DNA of 64,000 nucleotides from Flavobacterium sp. HSC-32F16. Its GTDB lineage: Bacteria > Bacteroidota > Bacteroidia > Flavobacteriales > Flavobacteriaceae. The translations under genes were made by a program, and so were the position numbers. The notes under the pieces are model-generated. The model was given only the letters and a program-made list of their open reading frames with translations, made no database searches and was not told where the DNA came from. This document shows positions 34,279 to 43,757 of the stretch, one piece after another; the first letter of the stretch is position 1, and the number at the start of each line of letters is the position of its first letter. Location: NCBI RefSeq assembly GCF_024171645.1, contig NZ_JALKAC010000001.1, positions 124,001 to 188,000 on the forward strand. The letters are read 5' to 3'.

Positions 34279-35685
34279 TTAATTTACGATAACGTTTTCC
34301 ATATCTTCATTAAAACCTAAAATTACAGTGGTTCCTATTCCTATTTCACTTTCAATTTTACATTTAATATGAAGCAGTTCCGTATTTCTTTTTACAATAG
34401 ACAATCCTAAGCCAACACCTTTAATTTCAGGATGACTGGTGTAATCTGACCTGAAGAATGGATTATAAATCATCTCTAAATCCTCTTTTGCAATTCCGAT
34501 TCCATTATCTGAAATTTTACAGGTTATTCTGCTGTTTTCTTTAAAAAGTAAAATCGAAACTTCTCCTTCAGTATTGGTGTATTTCAAAGCATTTGAAATA
34601 ACGTTTCTTAGAATTGTTATGATTAAAAAATTATCCGACTGAATATAAAAATCGGTTCCCGCATCAAATTTAACATTGAGATTTTTATCTTTTATTTTTT
34701 CTGAATTCAATGTAAGAACATCTAAAATTACAGCATTTAAATAAACGTTTTCTGTATTTATATGCTGCTTTTGATTATCAAATCGAGCCATTGTTAATAG
34801 CTGATCAACGAGAAGATTTAAATGATCAACTTCTTTTATACAATAGTTTATTTTATCTTCGTATTCTTTATTTTCTCTAGGTTTACGTATCAGCACTTCA
34901 AGTGTTCCTTTAATTACAGTTAACGGTGTTCTTAACTCATGAGAAGCATCAGATGTAAATTGTTTTTCGCGTTCAATGGCATCTTCAATTCGGTTTAATA
35001 AATTATTTATAGTTTTTGAAAGTGTGTATAATTCATCTCTTGTTTTCGGCAGGGCAATACGTGCTTTTAAATTGTCTTTTGTTATAATTTTAGACGTATT
35101 AATAATAGCATTTATAGGTTTTATGCTTCTTCCTGCAAAGAATCGGGCAATAAAAAACAGCAAGATTAGAATTGCTAAAAAAGACAAAGACATGGTATCA
35201 AACAAATTATTTAAAACCATTTTAGAATCTGCCAGCGACATGGCAACAATAAGGTACCCTATTTTTTTATTTTGAACATTTAGTTCTACCTGAATTTGTC
35301 TAATCGCATGATCTCTTATTTTGGTATCAAACAGTTCATAGTCCTCTACAGAATCATGAAATTCAAGTGTTTGTGTTTTTAAATTGGGCGCTTTTTCAAT
35401 AATTTTTTTATTCAAATCCAGAAATTCAACAAAAACCGGATTTACATCTACGGTATTGTGTTCACGTTCATCCCATTCTTCTTCATCAATTAAAATTACT
35501 TTTCCATTTTCAACTTTTATCTCTTCTAAATGATTCTGGATTTCAACTTTAATATTTTCATCAATACGACTGTAAACGGTATGTTTTACAATAGAATAAA
35601 TAACCGAAAAAACGACTAAAATCAGCAAACCTGTAGTTACGATATAGTTTAAGGCAATTCTATTTTTAAAGGAAAGCTGGCTCAT
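34279..35685 (-). CDS. Sensor histidine kinase, 468 aa
   Basis: Two membrane helices (about 10-32 and 155-180) flank an extracytoplasmic sensor of about 120 residues. A HAMP linker follows, then the HisKA helix with the phosphorylated His in FTSDASHELRTPL (about residue 245), and the ATPase domain with NVISNALKYT, DNGIGIAKEDL and GVGLGLSIV. It resembles heavy-metal or ArlS-type kinases, but the signal is unknown. Its start codon directly follows the regulator stop, so the pair is coupled. Confidence 0.93.
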   Translation of the reverse strand: MSQLSFKNRIALNYIVTTGLLILVVFSVIYSIVKHTVYSRIDENIKVEIQNHLEEIKVENGKVILIDEEEWDEREHNTVDVNPVFVEFLDLNKKIIEKAPNLKTQTLEFHDSVEDYELFDTKIRDHAIRQIQVELNVQNKKIGYLIVAMSLADSKMVLNNLFDTMSLSFLAILILLFFIARFFAGRSIKPINAIINTSKIITKDNLKARIALPKTRDELYTLSKTINNLLNRIEDAIEREKQFTSDASHELRTPLTVIKGTLEVLIRKPRENKEYEDKINYCIKEVDHLNLLVDQLLTMARFDNQKQHINTENVYLNAVILDVLTLNSEKIKDKNLNVKFDAGTDFYIQSDNFLIITILRNVISNALKYTNTEGEVSILLFKENSRITCKISDNGIGIAKEDLEMIYNPFFRSDYTSHPEIKGVGLGLSIVKRNTELLHIKCKIESEIGIGTTVILGFNEDMENVIVN

Positions 35686-36351
35686 TTATAGTTCGTTAGC
35701 GATATACCCTACACTTCGGATGGTTTTTATGTAGTCTTCTTCTATTTTCAAATTGAGTTTTTTGCGTATAGCATTCATAAAAACATCAATTACTCCTGTA
35801 TCATATTCAAAATTAATTTCCCACACGTCTTTTAAAATCTGATTTCTGGTGCAGACTTTTCCTTTATTTCTAATTAGATAAGTCAGCAGTTCAAATTCTC
35901 TCTGCGTTAAAGCAACTTCTTCTTCATTTTTTAAAACGATATGTTTAGAAAGATCAATTTTTATAGTTCCCAGCGTAAGTGTTTCATTTCCTACTCGGTT
36001 TCTAAAATGAATCTTTATTCTTTCTACTAATTCTTCAAAACTAAAAGGCTTTTTTATATAATCATTTGCCCCTGCTTTTAAACCTTCAATCGTTTCCTGA
36101 ACTGTATCTTTTGCTGTTAAAAAAATAATAGGCGTCTTTTGATCTTTGATCCTGATTGCTTTACACAAATCCAAACCACTGATTTTGGGGATCATCCAAT
36201 CTAGTAAAATCAAATCAAATTTATGGTTTTGGGTTAATTCAAAACCTTTGGAACCATCGCTTGCAGTGGTAATTTCATAGCCTTCTTCACGCAGTCCTTG
36301 TTCTAAAAACTGAACAATTCCTAACTCATCTTCTATAATTAAAATATGCAT
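35686..36351 (-). CDS. OmpR-family response regulator, 221 aa
   Basis: The receiver domain has acidic residues EDE at 7-9, the phospho-acceptor Asp51 in LILLDWMIPK, and the conserved Thr and Lys in IIFLTAKD and YIKKPFSFEEL. The C-terminal winged helix shows LTQREFELLTYLIRNKGKVCTR. It is transcribed ahead of its kinase with no gap. A -7 element TATCTTTG is at 36396-36403 on the minus strand. Targets are not evident; the divergent LTA-synthase-like gene is one candidate. Confidence 0.94.
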   Translation of the reverse strand: MHILIIEDELGIVQFLEQGLREEGYEITTASDGSKGFELTQNHKFDLILLDWMIPKISGLDLCKAIRIKDQKTPIIFLTAKDTVQETIEGLKAGANDYIKKPFSFEELVERIKIHFRNRVGNETLTLGTIKIDLSKHIVLKNEEEVALTQREFELLTYLIRNKGKVCTRNQILKDVWEINFEYDTGVIDVFMNAIRKKLNLKIEEDYIKTIRSVGYIANEL

Positions 36352-36395
36352 ATTGCCTTATTATGATCCGGGATTAATCTGTTATTTTGATTTTT

Positions 36396-36403
36396 CAAAG
36401 ATA
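36396..36403 (-). promoter_or_regulatory. -7 element of the two-component operon
   Basis: Minus-strand TATCTTTG matches TANNTTTG, 45 bases before the response-regulator start. Confidence 0.5.
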
Positions 36404-36531
36404 TATATTTTAAGAATCAGAAATCACTTAAAATCATAACAATAGCTCAAAACGAACCATCTTAAGCAAAGATTAAGTTTAAGCTAAGCAAGGTAAAAGC
36501 CAAACTTCATCTACCGTTAATCAATCAAATC

Positions 36532-36539
36532 TAATTTTG
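36532..36539 (+). promoter_or_regulatory. -7 element of the LTA-synthase-like gene
   Basis: TAATTTTG matches TANNTTTG, 17 bases before the ATG at 36557, giving a very short leader. Confidence 0.5.
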
Positions 36540-36556
36540 CAGAAAAACAAAGCACC

Positions 36557-38647
36557 ATGACTTTTTGCAAAAAACTTTCTCCATTTTATAATCTGGCGAT
36601 TTTCTATTTTTCTATAAGTTTTATATTGAGAATTGTCCTGATTTTCCATCCTATCACGCAAAGTTCTTTTAGTATTGTTGAAAGCATTAAAATCTTTAGT
36701 TTAGGGCTGTTTTCAGATTTCTTTGTTTTTATAATTGCCAGCTTTTTTCTCTGGCTGTATCTCATTTTTCTTTCAGAATCTAAATATACGGCTCCTTACG
36801 GATACGTTATTTTAGGATTTTTTGTTTTGTTATTGCTTTACGCAGCTTCAGGAAAAAGTGTTTTTGACGAATACGGCGGTGCTTTACCCAAAATTGTTTT
36901 AATTTTTATAGGATTAAAAACAATTCTGTTTGCGGTATTTCTTTTTTTTCCAAAGTGGAGAATACAACTAAGGTTCTGGCTTTTTTCTTTTGTGATCTTT
37001 CTTTACGTTTTATTAATTCTTCAAAACGGATTAAGTGAATATTTCTTTTGGAATGAATTTGGTGTAAAATATAACTTCATAGCCGTTAATTATTTGATTT
37101 ATACCAATGAAGTAATCGGAAACATTCTGCAGTCTTATCCTGTAATTCCTATATTTTCAGCTTTATTTTTGATCAGCGGTATTGCGTCGTATTTTATTAT
37201 AAAAAATTCCAAAGTTTATATTAATGAAATTCCGTCATTCGTCGAAAAAATAAAAATTTCTGCTGTTTATATCTGTTTATTTATCGTTTCTTTTTTGGCG
37301 ATTCCAACTTTGGCGAAGACCGAAAACTCTAAAAATGTATTTGTAAACGAATTGCAGTCAAATGGATTATATAAGTTTTATTTGGCTTTTCAGAATAACA
37401 AATTAGATTATTTCAAATTTTATAAAACACTGTCAGCTCAGGAAGCTTTTACAATTTTACAAAAACAGTTCCCGAATATTTCAGGAGAAAATACCATTCA
37501 GAAAATATCCAGCGATTCCTTGGAAAGCCGTAAAAATGTGGTTTTAATTACCATTGAAAGCTTAAGTGCTGATTTTATGAAAACGTATGGAAATCAGGAG
37601 AACATAACACCTTTCCTGGACAGTTTATCTCAAAAAAGCCTATTATTCACTAATCTATATGCGGCTGGAAATCGAACTGTGCGCGGACTTGAAGCGGTTA
37701 CTTTGTGTCTCCCGCCAACTGCAGGAGAAAGTGTTGTGAAACGCGAAGACAACAAAAACAAATTTTGTACCGGTGCTATATTTAAGCAAAAAGGCTATAA
37801 TGTAAAATTTATGTACGGAGGAGATGCTTTTTTTGATAATATGCAGGATTTCTATTCCGGAAACGGCTATGAAATTATTGACAAATCTAGTTTTTCTCCA
37901 GAAGAAATCACATTTTCAAATGTTTGGGGAGTTTGTGATGAAGATATGTATAATAAAGCTATTAAAGTTATGAATGGTGAAGCAAAGCAAAAAAAGCCTT
38001 TCTTTAATCATATTATGACGGTGAGTAATCACAGACCTTTTACATATCCTAATAATAAAATTGATATTCCAGGAGATATTAAATCCCGGGACGGCGGCGT
38101 AAAATACACTGATTATGCTTTGAAAAAATTCTTTAATATGGCGCAAAAACAACCTTGGTTCAATACTACCATTTTTGTAATTGTGGCCGATCATTGTGCT
38201 TCGAGCGCCGGAAAAACAGAATTACCACTTGATAAATACAGAATTCCGGCTTTTATTTATATCCCGAATGAAAAACCTGAAAAATGCAATAAATTAATGT
38301 CACAGATTGATCTTATGCCTACTCTTTTTGGTTTATTGCATTTTGATTATCGCAGTAAATTTTTCGGACAGGATGTTTTAAAACCCTCTTACAAACCACG
38401 AGCTTTTATCGCTACTTATCAGGATTTAGGTTTGATAAAAGATAATGTTTTAACTGTTTTATCACCAAAAAAAGAAGTAAAACAGTTTCAATTAAAATTG
38501 GATTCAAAGGAAAGTGTTGCATCTGATTTTCAAATTGATTATGATCAAACGCTTTTAAAGAAACAAAAAATGAATTTGGTAAATGAAACTATTTCTTATT
38601 ATCAATCTGCTTCGTTTTTATTAAAAGAAAAAAAATATCAGAAATAA
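36557..38647 (+). CDS. LTA synthase/MdoB-family membrane transferase, 696 aa
   Basis: Five or so N-terminal membrane helices (about 12-280) carry an extracytoplasmic alkaline-phosphatase-superfamily domain. Metal and catalytic residues are visible: NVVLITIESLSADFM (Glu), the Thr nucleophile in GNRTVRGLEAVTLCLPP, and VIVADHCASSAG (Asp, His). The family moves phosphoglycerol or phosphoethanolamine from phospholipids to glycans. In a Gram-negative the target would be periplasmic glucan or a surface polysaccharide, not teichoic acid. It is divergent from the two-component operon. Confidence 0.9.
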   Translation: MTFCKKLSPFYNLAIFYFSISFILRIVLIFHPITQSSFSIVESIKIFSLGLFSDFFVFIIASFFLWLYLIFLSESKYTAPYGYVILGFFVLLLLYAASGKSVFDEYGGALPKIVLIFIGLKTILFAVFLFFPKWRIQLRFWLFSFVIFLYVLLILQNGLSEYFFWNEFGVKYNFIAVNYLIYTNEVIGNILQSYPVIPIFSALFLISGIASYFIIKNSKVYINEIPSFVEKIKISAVYICLFIVSFLAIPTLAKTENSKNVFVNELQSNGLYKFYLAFQNNKLDYFKFYKTLSAQEAFTILQKQFPNISGENTIQKISSDSLESRKNVVLITIESLSADFMKTYGNQENITPFLDSLSQKSLLFTNLYAAGNRTVRGLEAVTLCLPPTAGESVVKREDNKNKFCTGAIFKQKGYNVKFMYGGDAFFDNMQDFYSGNGYEIIDKSSFSPEEITFSNVWGVCDEDMYNKAIKVMNGEAKQKKPFFNHIMTVSNHRPFTYPNNKIDIPGDIKSRDGGVKYTDYALKKFFNMAQKQPWFNTTIFVIVADHCASSAGKTELPLDKYRIPAFIYIPNEKPEKCNKLMSQIDLMPTLFGLLHFDYRSKFFGQDVLKPSYKPRAFIATYQDLGLIKDNVLTVLSPKKEVKQFQLKLDSKESVASDFQIDYDQTLLKKQKMNLVNETISYYQSASFLLKEKKYQK

Positions 38648-38719
38648 GGATTTACATTCAAATTGTGATTGATGAAGCACGGAGTAAACGGTTTAAACAG
38701 ATATTTTGAAATACAGAAC

Positions 38720-38745
38720 GTAGACGCACTGCAGTACGTCTCTAC
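38720..38745. repeat. GTAGACG-type intergenic palindrome
   Basis: GACG-C-ACTGCAGT-A-CGTC (38723-38740) is an imperfect palindrome extended by GTA and TCTAC. Palindromes with GTAGAGACG-CACTGCAGTGCG are well-known dispersed bacterial intergenic repeats. This copy has decayed by one mismatched pair and a shortened left flank. Confidence 0.65.
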
Positions 38746-38805
38746 AAATATGATCTAGAAAATATATCGATATGCGATTCTGCGCATCCTAAATAATGTA
38801 AAAAT

Positions 38806-38839
38806 AAAAGCCTCAAATTCATTTGAATTTGAGGCTTTT
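38806..38839. terminator. Bidirectional terminator between convergent genes
   Basis: Perfect 16-bp arms (38806-38821 and 38824-38839, AAAAGCCTCAAATTCA and complement) separate the LTA-synthase-like gene from the phospholipase-like gene and can stop both. Confidence 0.9.
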
Positions 38840-38878
38840 GTGACTATAATTTTCAAACTTGAAAACTGAAAACTCTTC

Positions 38879-39877
38879 TTAGTCGTTTTGATTTTTCATT
38901 CCGAATAAATCTCCCTTTTTATACAATATTAAATCATCTTGTAAAGATTGATAATTTCTTTGTGTAACGGCTGGAGCGTCTAAATCGCTTAGATCTGGTT
39001 TTCCTGCATTTACCCACGCAGTATACCAAAAACTTGCAGTTGCAGTAATAGCTTTTCTCATTTGGCTCTCTACCATTCCGTTTAATTGTTCGTGCAATTT
39101 TTTAGCATATTCATCAGAGAAAACTGCTGTATTGTATTTGGTTTTCAACACGTTTCCTTGTGCATCCATTTTAAAAACTTTGTCTTGCGGCGTTGCAGTT
39201 CTCAGCTTTTTGTCGATATCCAATAAAGGCTGCGCTAAACTATGCGTATCATTAATCAAGTCCCAAATTGCTTTATGAACATCTCCATAATACTGTGCCT
39301 CAGGAACATTTAATTTGTAATTTTTAACGAATAATTCCGGCAGTCTGCTTTCCCAAAGAGAGTGAATTCCTTTTTGATCACTCAATTGTCCATCATGATT
39401 AGCAGAAGTATGCAATGGCATGTGTGCATCTCCAATATAATGACCTAAATCTGCAGAAAGGAATAAAATTTCTGCTCTGTTTTTTTCCTTAAAAGCTTTG
39501 GTCAATTTTGCCATCATATCTTCGATATACCAAGGCAAGATCCCATTATCACTTAAGAATTTAGCGTCGTATTTTTGTTTTGCTTCTTCTAATGTCTGTG
39601 GATAAGTGTCAGCTGGACCAAAGCTTTCCATATCAAAATAATGTCTTGGACCTTCTTCTTTATAATTTAAAGCATACTTACGAATATCTGGAACCGAAGC
39701 TTCTTGCGTAATAAAATCAATGTGATTATAGAAAAATATTTGCAATTGTTTTGGCAAAGCCATTACAGCTGCCTTGTTAATACGTTCATGGCCTACATTT
39801 CCCCACGATAACATAAAAAAGCCAATAATTAAAGCACCGAAAGCGATTAATCTTGGTTTCATTTGGAAGTTTTTCAT
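38879..39877 (-). CDS. Zinc-dependent phospholipase C / S1-P1 nuclease-like secreted protein, 332 aa
   Basis: A signal peptide ends near SWG, whose Trp begins the mature enzyme as in this superfamily (WGNVGHERINKAA). Zinc ligands are suggested by that His, by DFITQEASVPD, and by DLGHYIGDAHMPLHTS with the following SLWES. The fold is shared by phospholipase C and S1/P1 nucleases, and the substrate cannot be told apart by eye. It is monocistronic, convergent with the LTA-synthase-like gene. Confidence 0.8.
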   Translation of the reverse strand: MKNFQMKPRLIAFGALIIGFFMLSWGNVGHERINKAAVMALPKQLQIFFYNHIDFITQEASVPDIRKYALNYKEEGPRHYFDMESFGPADTYPQTLEEAKQKYDAKFLSDNGILPWYIEDMMAKLTKAFKEKNRAEILFLSADLGHYIGDAHMPLHTSANHDGQLSDQKGIHSLWESRLPELFVKNYKLNVPEAQYYGDVHKAIWDLINDTHSLAQPLLDIDKKLRTATPQDKVFKMDAQGNVLKTKYNTAVFSDEYAKKLHEQLNGMVESQMRKAITATASFWYTAWVNAGKPDLSDLDAPAVTQRNYQSLQDDLILYKKGDLFGMKNQND

Positions 39878-40021
39878 TTGTAAATTTTATTTGAGGGAGC
39901 AAATTTAGCTTTAATTAAAGAAAACGCAAAGAATACTATTAATAAGATTCTAGTAATTTGACTTTTTTAATTTTTCAACTATCAAAGTAACATAATCCTA
40001 TATTAACAATCATTTTCTCCT

Positions 40022-40029
40022 TATATTTG
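40022..40029 (+). promoter_or_regulatory. -7 element upstream of the secreted 316-aa gene
   Basis: TATATTTG is a perfect TANNTTTG match, 24 bases before the ATG at 40053. Confidence 0.6.
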
Positions 40030-40052
40030 TTTCACAATATAAATACAATTTT

Positions 40053-41003
40053 ATGCGCCTTTTTATTATAAATTTATTTTTGTTTTTATCTGCTTTCAGC
40101 TTTGCACAAGAAACTGATATACAACTAAAAAATGTTAGTGATACAATTTTAAACCCTAAAAGAACATTAAAAATATCCGGTTCGCTTGATCCTGTTAAAA
40201 CAATGCAGAAATTGTTTCCCGGAAAATTATACAACCTTTCAGATCGTAATACTTTTATAAGCTGGAATTGTAAAAATTGTAAACCTGCCCCTTTTCTTGA
40301 TGTTAATGGTGTTGAAGGAGATCAGATGTTTCCTTACAACGAAGGAGTGGCGACAAGGCTTATAACTACTATTGATTTTTCGGATTCTAAAGGAAGCGAA
40401 TATAAAATTATAGCTTTTAATCATTCTAATTATGATACTGATGGAGCACAAACAGGTCGTTTTTCTGGAGGATTATTAGGTTTAGCCAAATTTGCTAAAA
40501 ATGGAAATATCTGGGAAATGAGGTCTTTTCAACCAGCCGTAGCCGCTTTTGGTGCTTTTGCCCAATGCCCTACTCCTAAATTGGTTGAAATTGGAGAAGA
40601 TCAATTTGCTTTTACATTAGTACATTCTAATGGCGGTGCCGGCGGTGCGTATGAAGGTTACCTTTATCTTGTTGCCGGTTTTGACGGCAAATACCAGCCG
40701 ATTTTAGAAACTGATAAATACCAGTTAACTAACTCTTCATTTATTTCATGGTCAGGATCTTATACGGTTGTAAATGATAACACCAAAAAACATTTTAGAG
40801 ATATTATCATTAAAACAAAAGGATCTTACAACAAAGCCGCAAAAGCTGAAGATGAATTTGATGTTGAATTTCCTCAAGAAATAGCAGTTATGGCAAAAAC
40901 TAAAAAATCATTTAATTTCGAAATTGAAAGACGTTTTTCTTTTAAAGGAAAATTCTACAAACTAATTGACAAACCAATTGTAAAATTCTCAAACGTAAAA
41001 TAG
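40053..41003 (+). CDS. Secreted hypothetical protein, 316 aa
   Basis: A clear signal peptide (MRLFIINLFLFLSAFSFAQ) is followed by a beta-rich domain with SWNCKNCKPAPFLDVNG, the only Cys pair, then EYKIIAFNHSNYDTDGAQTGRFSGGLLGLAKF. The repeated propeller-like feel is suggestive only; no family recognised. It ends one base before the transporter gene on the other strand, with no terminator between. Confidence 0.7.
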   Translation: MRLFIINLFLFLSAFSFAQETDIQLKNVSDTILNPKRTLKISGSLDPVKTMQKLFPGKLYNLSDRNTFISWNCKNCKPAPFLDVNGVEGDQMFPYNEGVATRLITTIDFSDSKGSEYKIIAFNHSNYDTDGAQTGRFSGGLLGLAKFAKNGNIWEMRSFQPAVAAFGAFAQCPTPKLVEIGEDQFAFTLVHSNGGAGGAYEGYLYLVAGFDGKYQPILETDKYQLTNSSFISWSGSYTVVNDNTKKHFRDIIIKTKGSYNKAAKAEDEFDVEFPQEIAVMAKTKKSFNFEIERRFSFKGKFYKLIDKPIVKFSNVK

Positions 41004-41004
41004 T

Positions 41005-41970
41005 TTAACCGAGATATAGTATTGAAAACAAACTTAAAACTGCAATAAATATCCACAAAAATATTCCTTGTAACAAAGGCTTCACTCCTACTGAGTTTAA
41101 TGTATTTACATTTAAAGCGGCACCAATTAAGAACAAAGTTATTGTAAGTCCTATTTTAGCCAGATTTACAATACAAGGCGTAAACATCGATATTTGAGGT
41201 AGATACGAATTCAGAAGCATTGCTAAAATAAACAATGCTATAAAATAAGGAATTTTTATTTTACTGTTTTTATTTTTGAAAATCACAGCCGTTAAAAGAG
41301 AAATTGGAATAATCCACAATGCTCTAGCCAGCTTTACAGTTGTTGCAATTTGTAAAGCTTCGGCTCCGTATTTATTTGCTGCTCCAACCACAGAGCTCGT
41401 GTCATGAATGGCGATTGCGCACCATAGCCCAAAATCTTTTTGTGATAAATCAAGCTGATGCCCAATAAACGGAAAAACAAACAATGCAATCGAATTTAGT
41501 ATAAAAATAACTCCCAAAGCAATTGAAGTCTGGTTTTCATTTGCTTTTACTACCGGAGAAATCGCAGCAATGGCGCTTCCGCCGCAAATTGCAGTTCCGC
41601 AAGAGATCAAATGTGACGTTTTTTTCTCTGTTTTTAACCATTTTCCTAAAAGGAGCCCGAAAATCAAAGTGCTGAAAATCGAGAATATCGTTAAAACAAA
41701 ACCTTCTTTTCCTGCTGAAAATGCGCTTGATGCGTTCATTCCAAAACCTAAACCTACTACAGAAAACTGCAGCAAAAAAGTTATCGCTTTGCTATTAAAT
41801 TCTACAAAAGGATTTCCAAAAACATTTACCATTATAACGCCAAGTAATAAGGCAATTGGAGGCGAAATAATCGAAAAAAGGCATAAAAGAATTATAGCCG
41901 CAAAAATTACCTGCTGCAAAAAATGATTAATTTCAAAAAGATGTGATGCAGAATGTTGTTTCGTTTTCAA
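41005..41970 (-). CDS. YeiH-type putative sulfate/sulfite exporter, 321 aa
   Basis: About ten hydrophobic helices span the whole protein. Family features are the Gly-rich SCGTAICGGSAIAAISPVVKAN and AIAIHDTSSVVGAANKYG, both typical of the UPF0324/YeiH family of inner-membrane transporters. The LysR regulator directly upstream (75 bases, same strand) mirrors the well-known yeiH-yeiE pairing. The substrate in this organism is inferred. Confidence 0.88.
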   Translation of the reverse strand: MKTKQHSASHLFEINHFLQQVIFAAIILLCLFSIISPPIALLLGVIMVNVFGNPFVEFNSKAITFLLQFSVVGLGFGMNASSAFSAGKEGFVLTIFSIFSTLIFGLLLGKWLKTEKKTSHLISCGTAICGGSAIAAISPVVKANENQTSIALGVIFILNSIALFVFPFIGHQLDLSQKDFGLWCAIAIHDTSSVVGAANKYGAEALQIATTVKLARALWIIPISLLTAVIFKNKNSKIKIPYFIALFILAMLLNSYLPQISMFTPCIVNLAKIGLTITLFLIGAALNVNTLNSVGVKPLLQGIFLWIFIAVLSLFSILYLG

Positions 41971-42044
41971 AATAAGGGTATTGATATTTACCCTGCAAAG
42001 TTCCGTTGATTAAATGGATATTGCCAATCGTAAAATACAATTGA

Positions 42045-42941
42045 CTATAACTTCAAGTTATAATGATTAGCTATATTTTGAATAAATAATTCTGATAACG
42101 GATCTGATTTCCCTAATAAAGTAATAATATAAAAATGTCTTTCGATTACTAATTTTTCGACATCTAAAACTATTAATTCTTTATTTTTCAATTCTTTGCT
42201 TACTGCATGAATGGACATAAAGGCAAAACAGTCTGAATTTAATAAATATGATTTTATACTTTCTGTACTTCCTAACTGCATTTCGATTTGCAGGTCTGAG
42301 AATTTTAAACCAACTTTTTTAAGTGCAAATTCTATAACTTCAAGTGTTCCTGATCCACGTTCTCGGGTTATGAACTTCATTGATTTTAAATCGTTTACTG
42401 AAATTTCATTTTGCTGCACAAATGGATTATTGCTATTGCAGACTAAAACCAGTTCGTCTTTTAAAAACGGAATATATTTTATTGATTGATTTTTTGACTG
42501 CCCTTCTACAATTCCAATTTCAATTTCCTTATTAATTAAAGCATTTTCAATTTGTTCTGTATTACCATTTAACAAATTGACTTTTATGTCTTTTTGTTTT
42601 TGATGGAAACGTGCCAAAACGGGAGAAATTATATATTGAGAAATGGTGGTACTTGCGCCTAATCGCAGTAATCCTTGACGTTCGCTGATAAAGGAACTCA
42701 TTTCAAAATCGATTTCTCGGTAAATTTCGAAGATTTCTTTGGTATGTTTTAACAGAATTTGTCCGGCAGGAGTTAAAGCGATTTTAGAACCGTTTCGTTC
42801 GAATAATTTGGTTTTGTAGGTTTCTTCGAGTTCCTGAATATGCTTGGAAACCGCTGGCTGCGTTATATACAATTCGGTTGCCGCTTTAGTAAAATTAAGA
42901 CGGAGTGCAACGGTGTAGAAAACTTTTAGCCTGAAATCCAT
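42045..42941 (-). CDS. LysR-type regulator paired with the YeiH-type transporter, 298 aa
   Basis: The N-terminal winged helix is typical: FYTVALRLNFTKAATELYITQPAVSKHIQELE. The C-terminal effector domain (about 90-298) has the usual two lobes. I chose the second ATG (42941, MDFRLKVFY), the standard LysR start; an ATG at 42947 adds two residues. Position before the transporter suggests it controls it in response to a sulfur compound, as YeiE does. Confidence 0.9.
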   Translation of the reverse strand: MDFRLKVFYTVALRLNFTKAATELYITQPAVSKHIQELEETYKTKLFERNGSKIALTPAGQILLKHTKEIFEIYREIDFEMSSFISERQGLLRLGASTTISQYIISPVLARFHQKQKDIKVNLLNGNTEQIENALINKEIEIGIVEGQSKNQSIKYIPFLKDELVLVCNSNNPFVQQNEISVNDLKSMKFITRERGSGTLEVIEFALKKVGLKFSDLQIEMQLGSTESIKSYLLNSDCFAFMSIHAVSKELKNKELIVLDVEKLVIERHFYIITLLGKSDPLSELFIQNIANHYNLKL

Positions 42942-43010
42942 AATCATAAATTTTTAATTCGTAACCACTTTCCTCTGTAATATTTTTTTTGCAATAAAAT
43001 AATTTAAAAT

Positions 43011-43757
43011 TTATAACAAAAGTTCTGGTCGATACTCAAAATGCATTGTATCATAATGTTTCCAATTTCCTCCCCAAATAAAGCCGTATTTTTCAAAAAT
43101 TGAAACTAGCTTGAGGGGAATTTGATTTCTATACGAAAGAGCAGCTTCTTCATTCTTACATTTACAATCCCATTGCCAATAATTAGAGTTTTTGACATTA
43201 ATATCTATTGTCATTCCATAACTATGCATACTGAATCGGTTTGTTCCTGAGATTTTTCTCCAACTAAATGTACCTCCAATTGCATTAATGTATTTTTTAA
43301 ATTCTGGATTATTATCTAATTCTGCTGAGAGTTTTTTTACTATCTTATCAATCCCATTTACGGTTGTTACTTTTATTTTCTGATTGACTAATTTCGGGCA
43401 CCAAATAATTTCAGTCATTTTTGATTCAACTTCTGATTTTGTATTTCCGTAAATTTTCTTAAAAAAAGCTTCATTTCGAATTCTTCCTGCATCTTCTTTT
43501 GGAATTGAATTCTTATGTGCTTGTTTATAAACAAACTTAAATTGATCCTCAATATCAGGATTATCTAATAATTCTTGATTCGTTTTATTTTTAAAATCAT
43601 CATAAATTAAATTTGATTTATCACTAAAAATAATTTTATTGTCTTTATAACCAACAATTTGATCTGGATATGCTTTAATTAATTTTTGAACATTCAATGG
43701 AATTTCTTGAGAAAAAGCATTTTGAAATATAAGGACTAAAAAAAAGAATCGTTTCAT
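43011..43757 (-). CDS. Secreted M15-family D,D-carboxypeptidase-like protein, 248 aa
   Basis: A signal peptide (1-17, ending FSQ) is followed by the M15/VanY core: FSMHSYGMTIDIN holds the first His and Asp zinc ligands, and WGGNWKHYDTMHFEYRPELL holds the third His. The enzyme likely trims peptidoglycan peptides in the periplasm. It overlaps the end of the DUF4846 gene by 4 bases (ATGA), so the two are translated together. Confidence 0.88.
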   Translation of the reverse strand: MKRFFFLVLIFQNAFSQEIPLNVQKLIKAYPDQIVGYKDNKIIFSDKSNLIYDDFKNKTNQELLDNPDIEDQFKFVYKQAHKNSIPKEDAGRIRNEAFFKKIYGNTKSEVESKMTEIIWCPKLVNQKIKVTTVNGIDKIVKKLSAELDNNPEFKKYINAIGGTFSWRKISGTNRFSMHSYGMTIDINVKNSNYWQWDCKCKNEEAALSYRNQIPLKLVSIFEKYGFIWGGNWKHYDTMHFEYRPELLL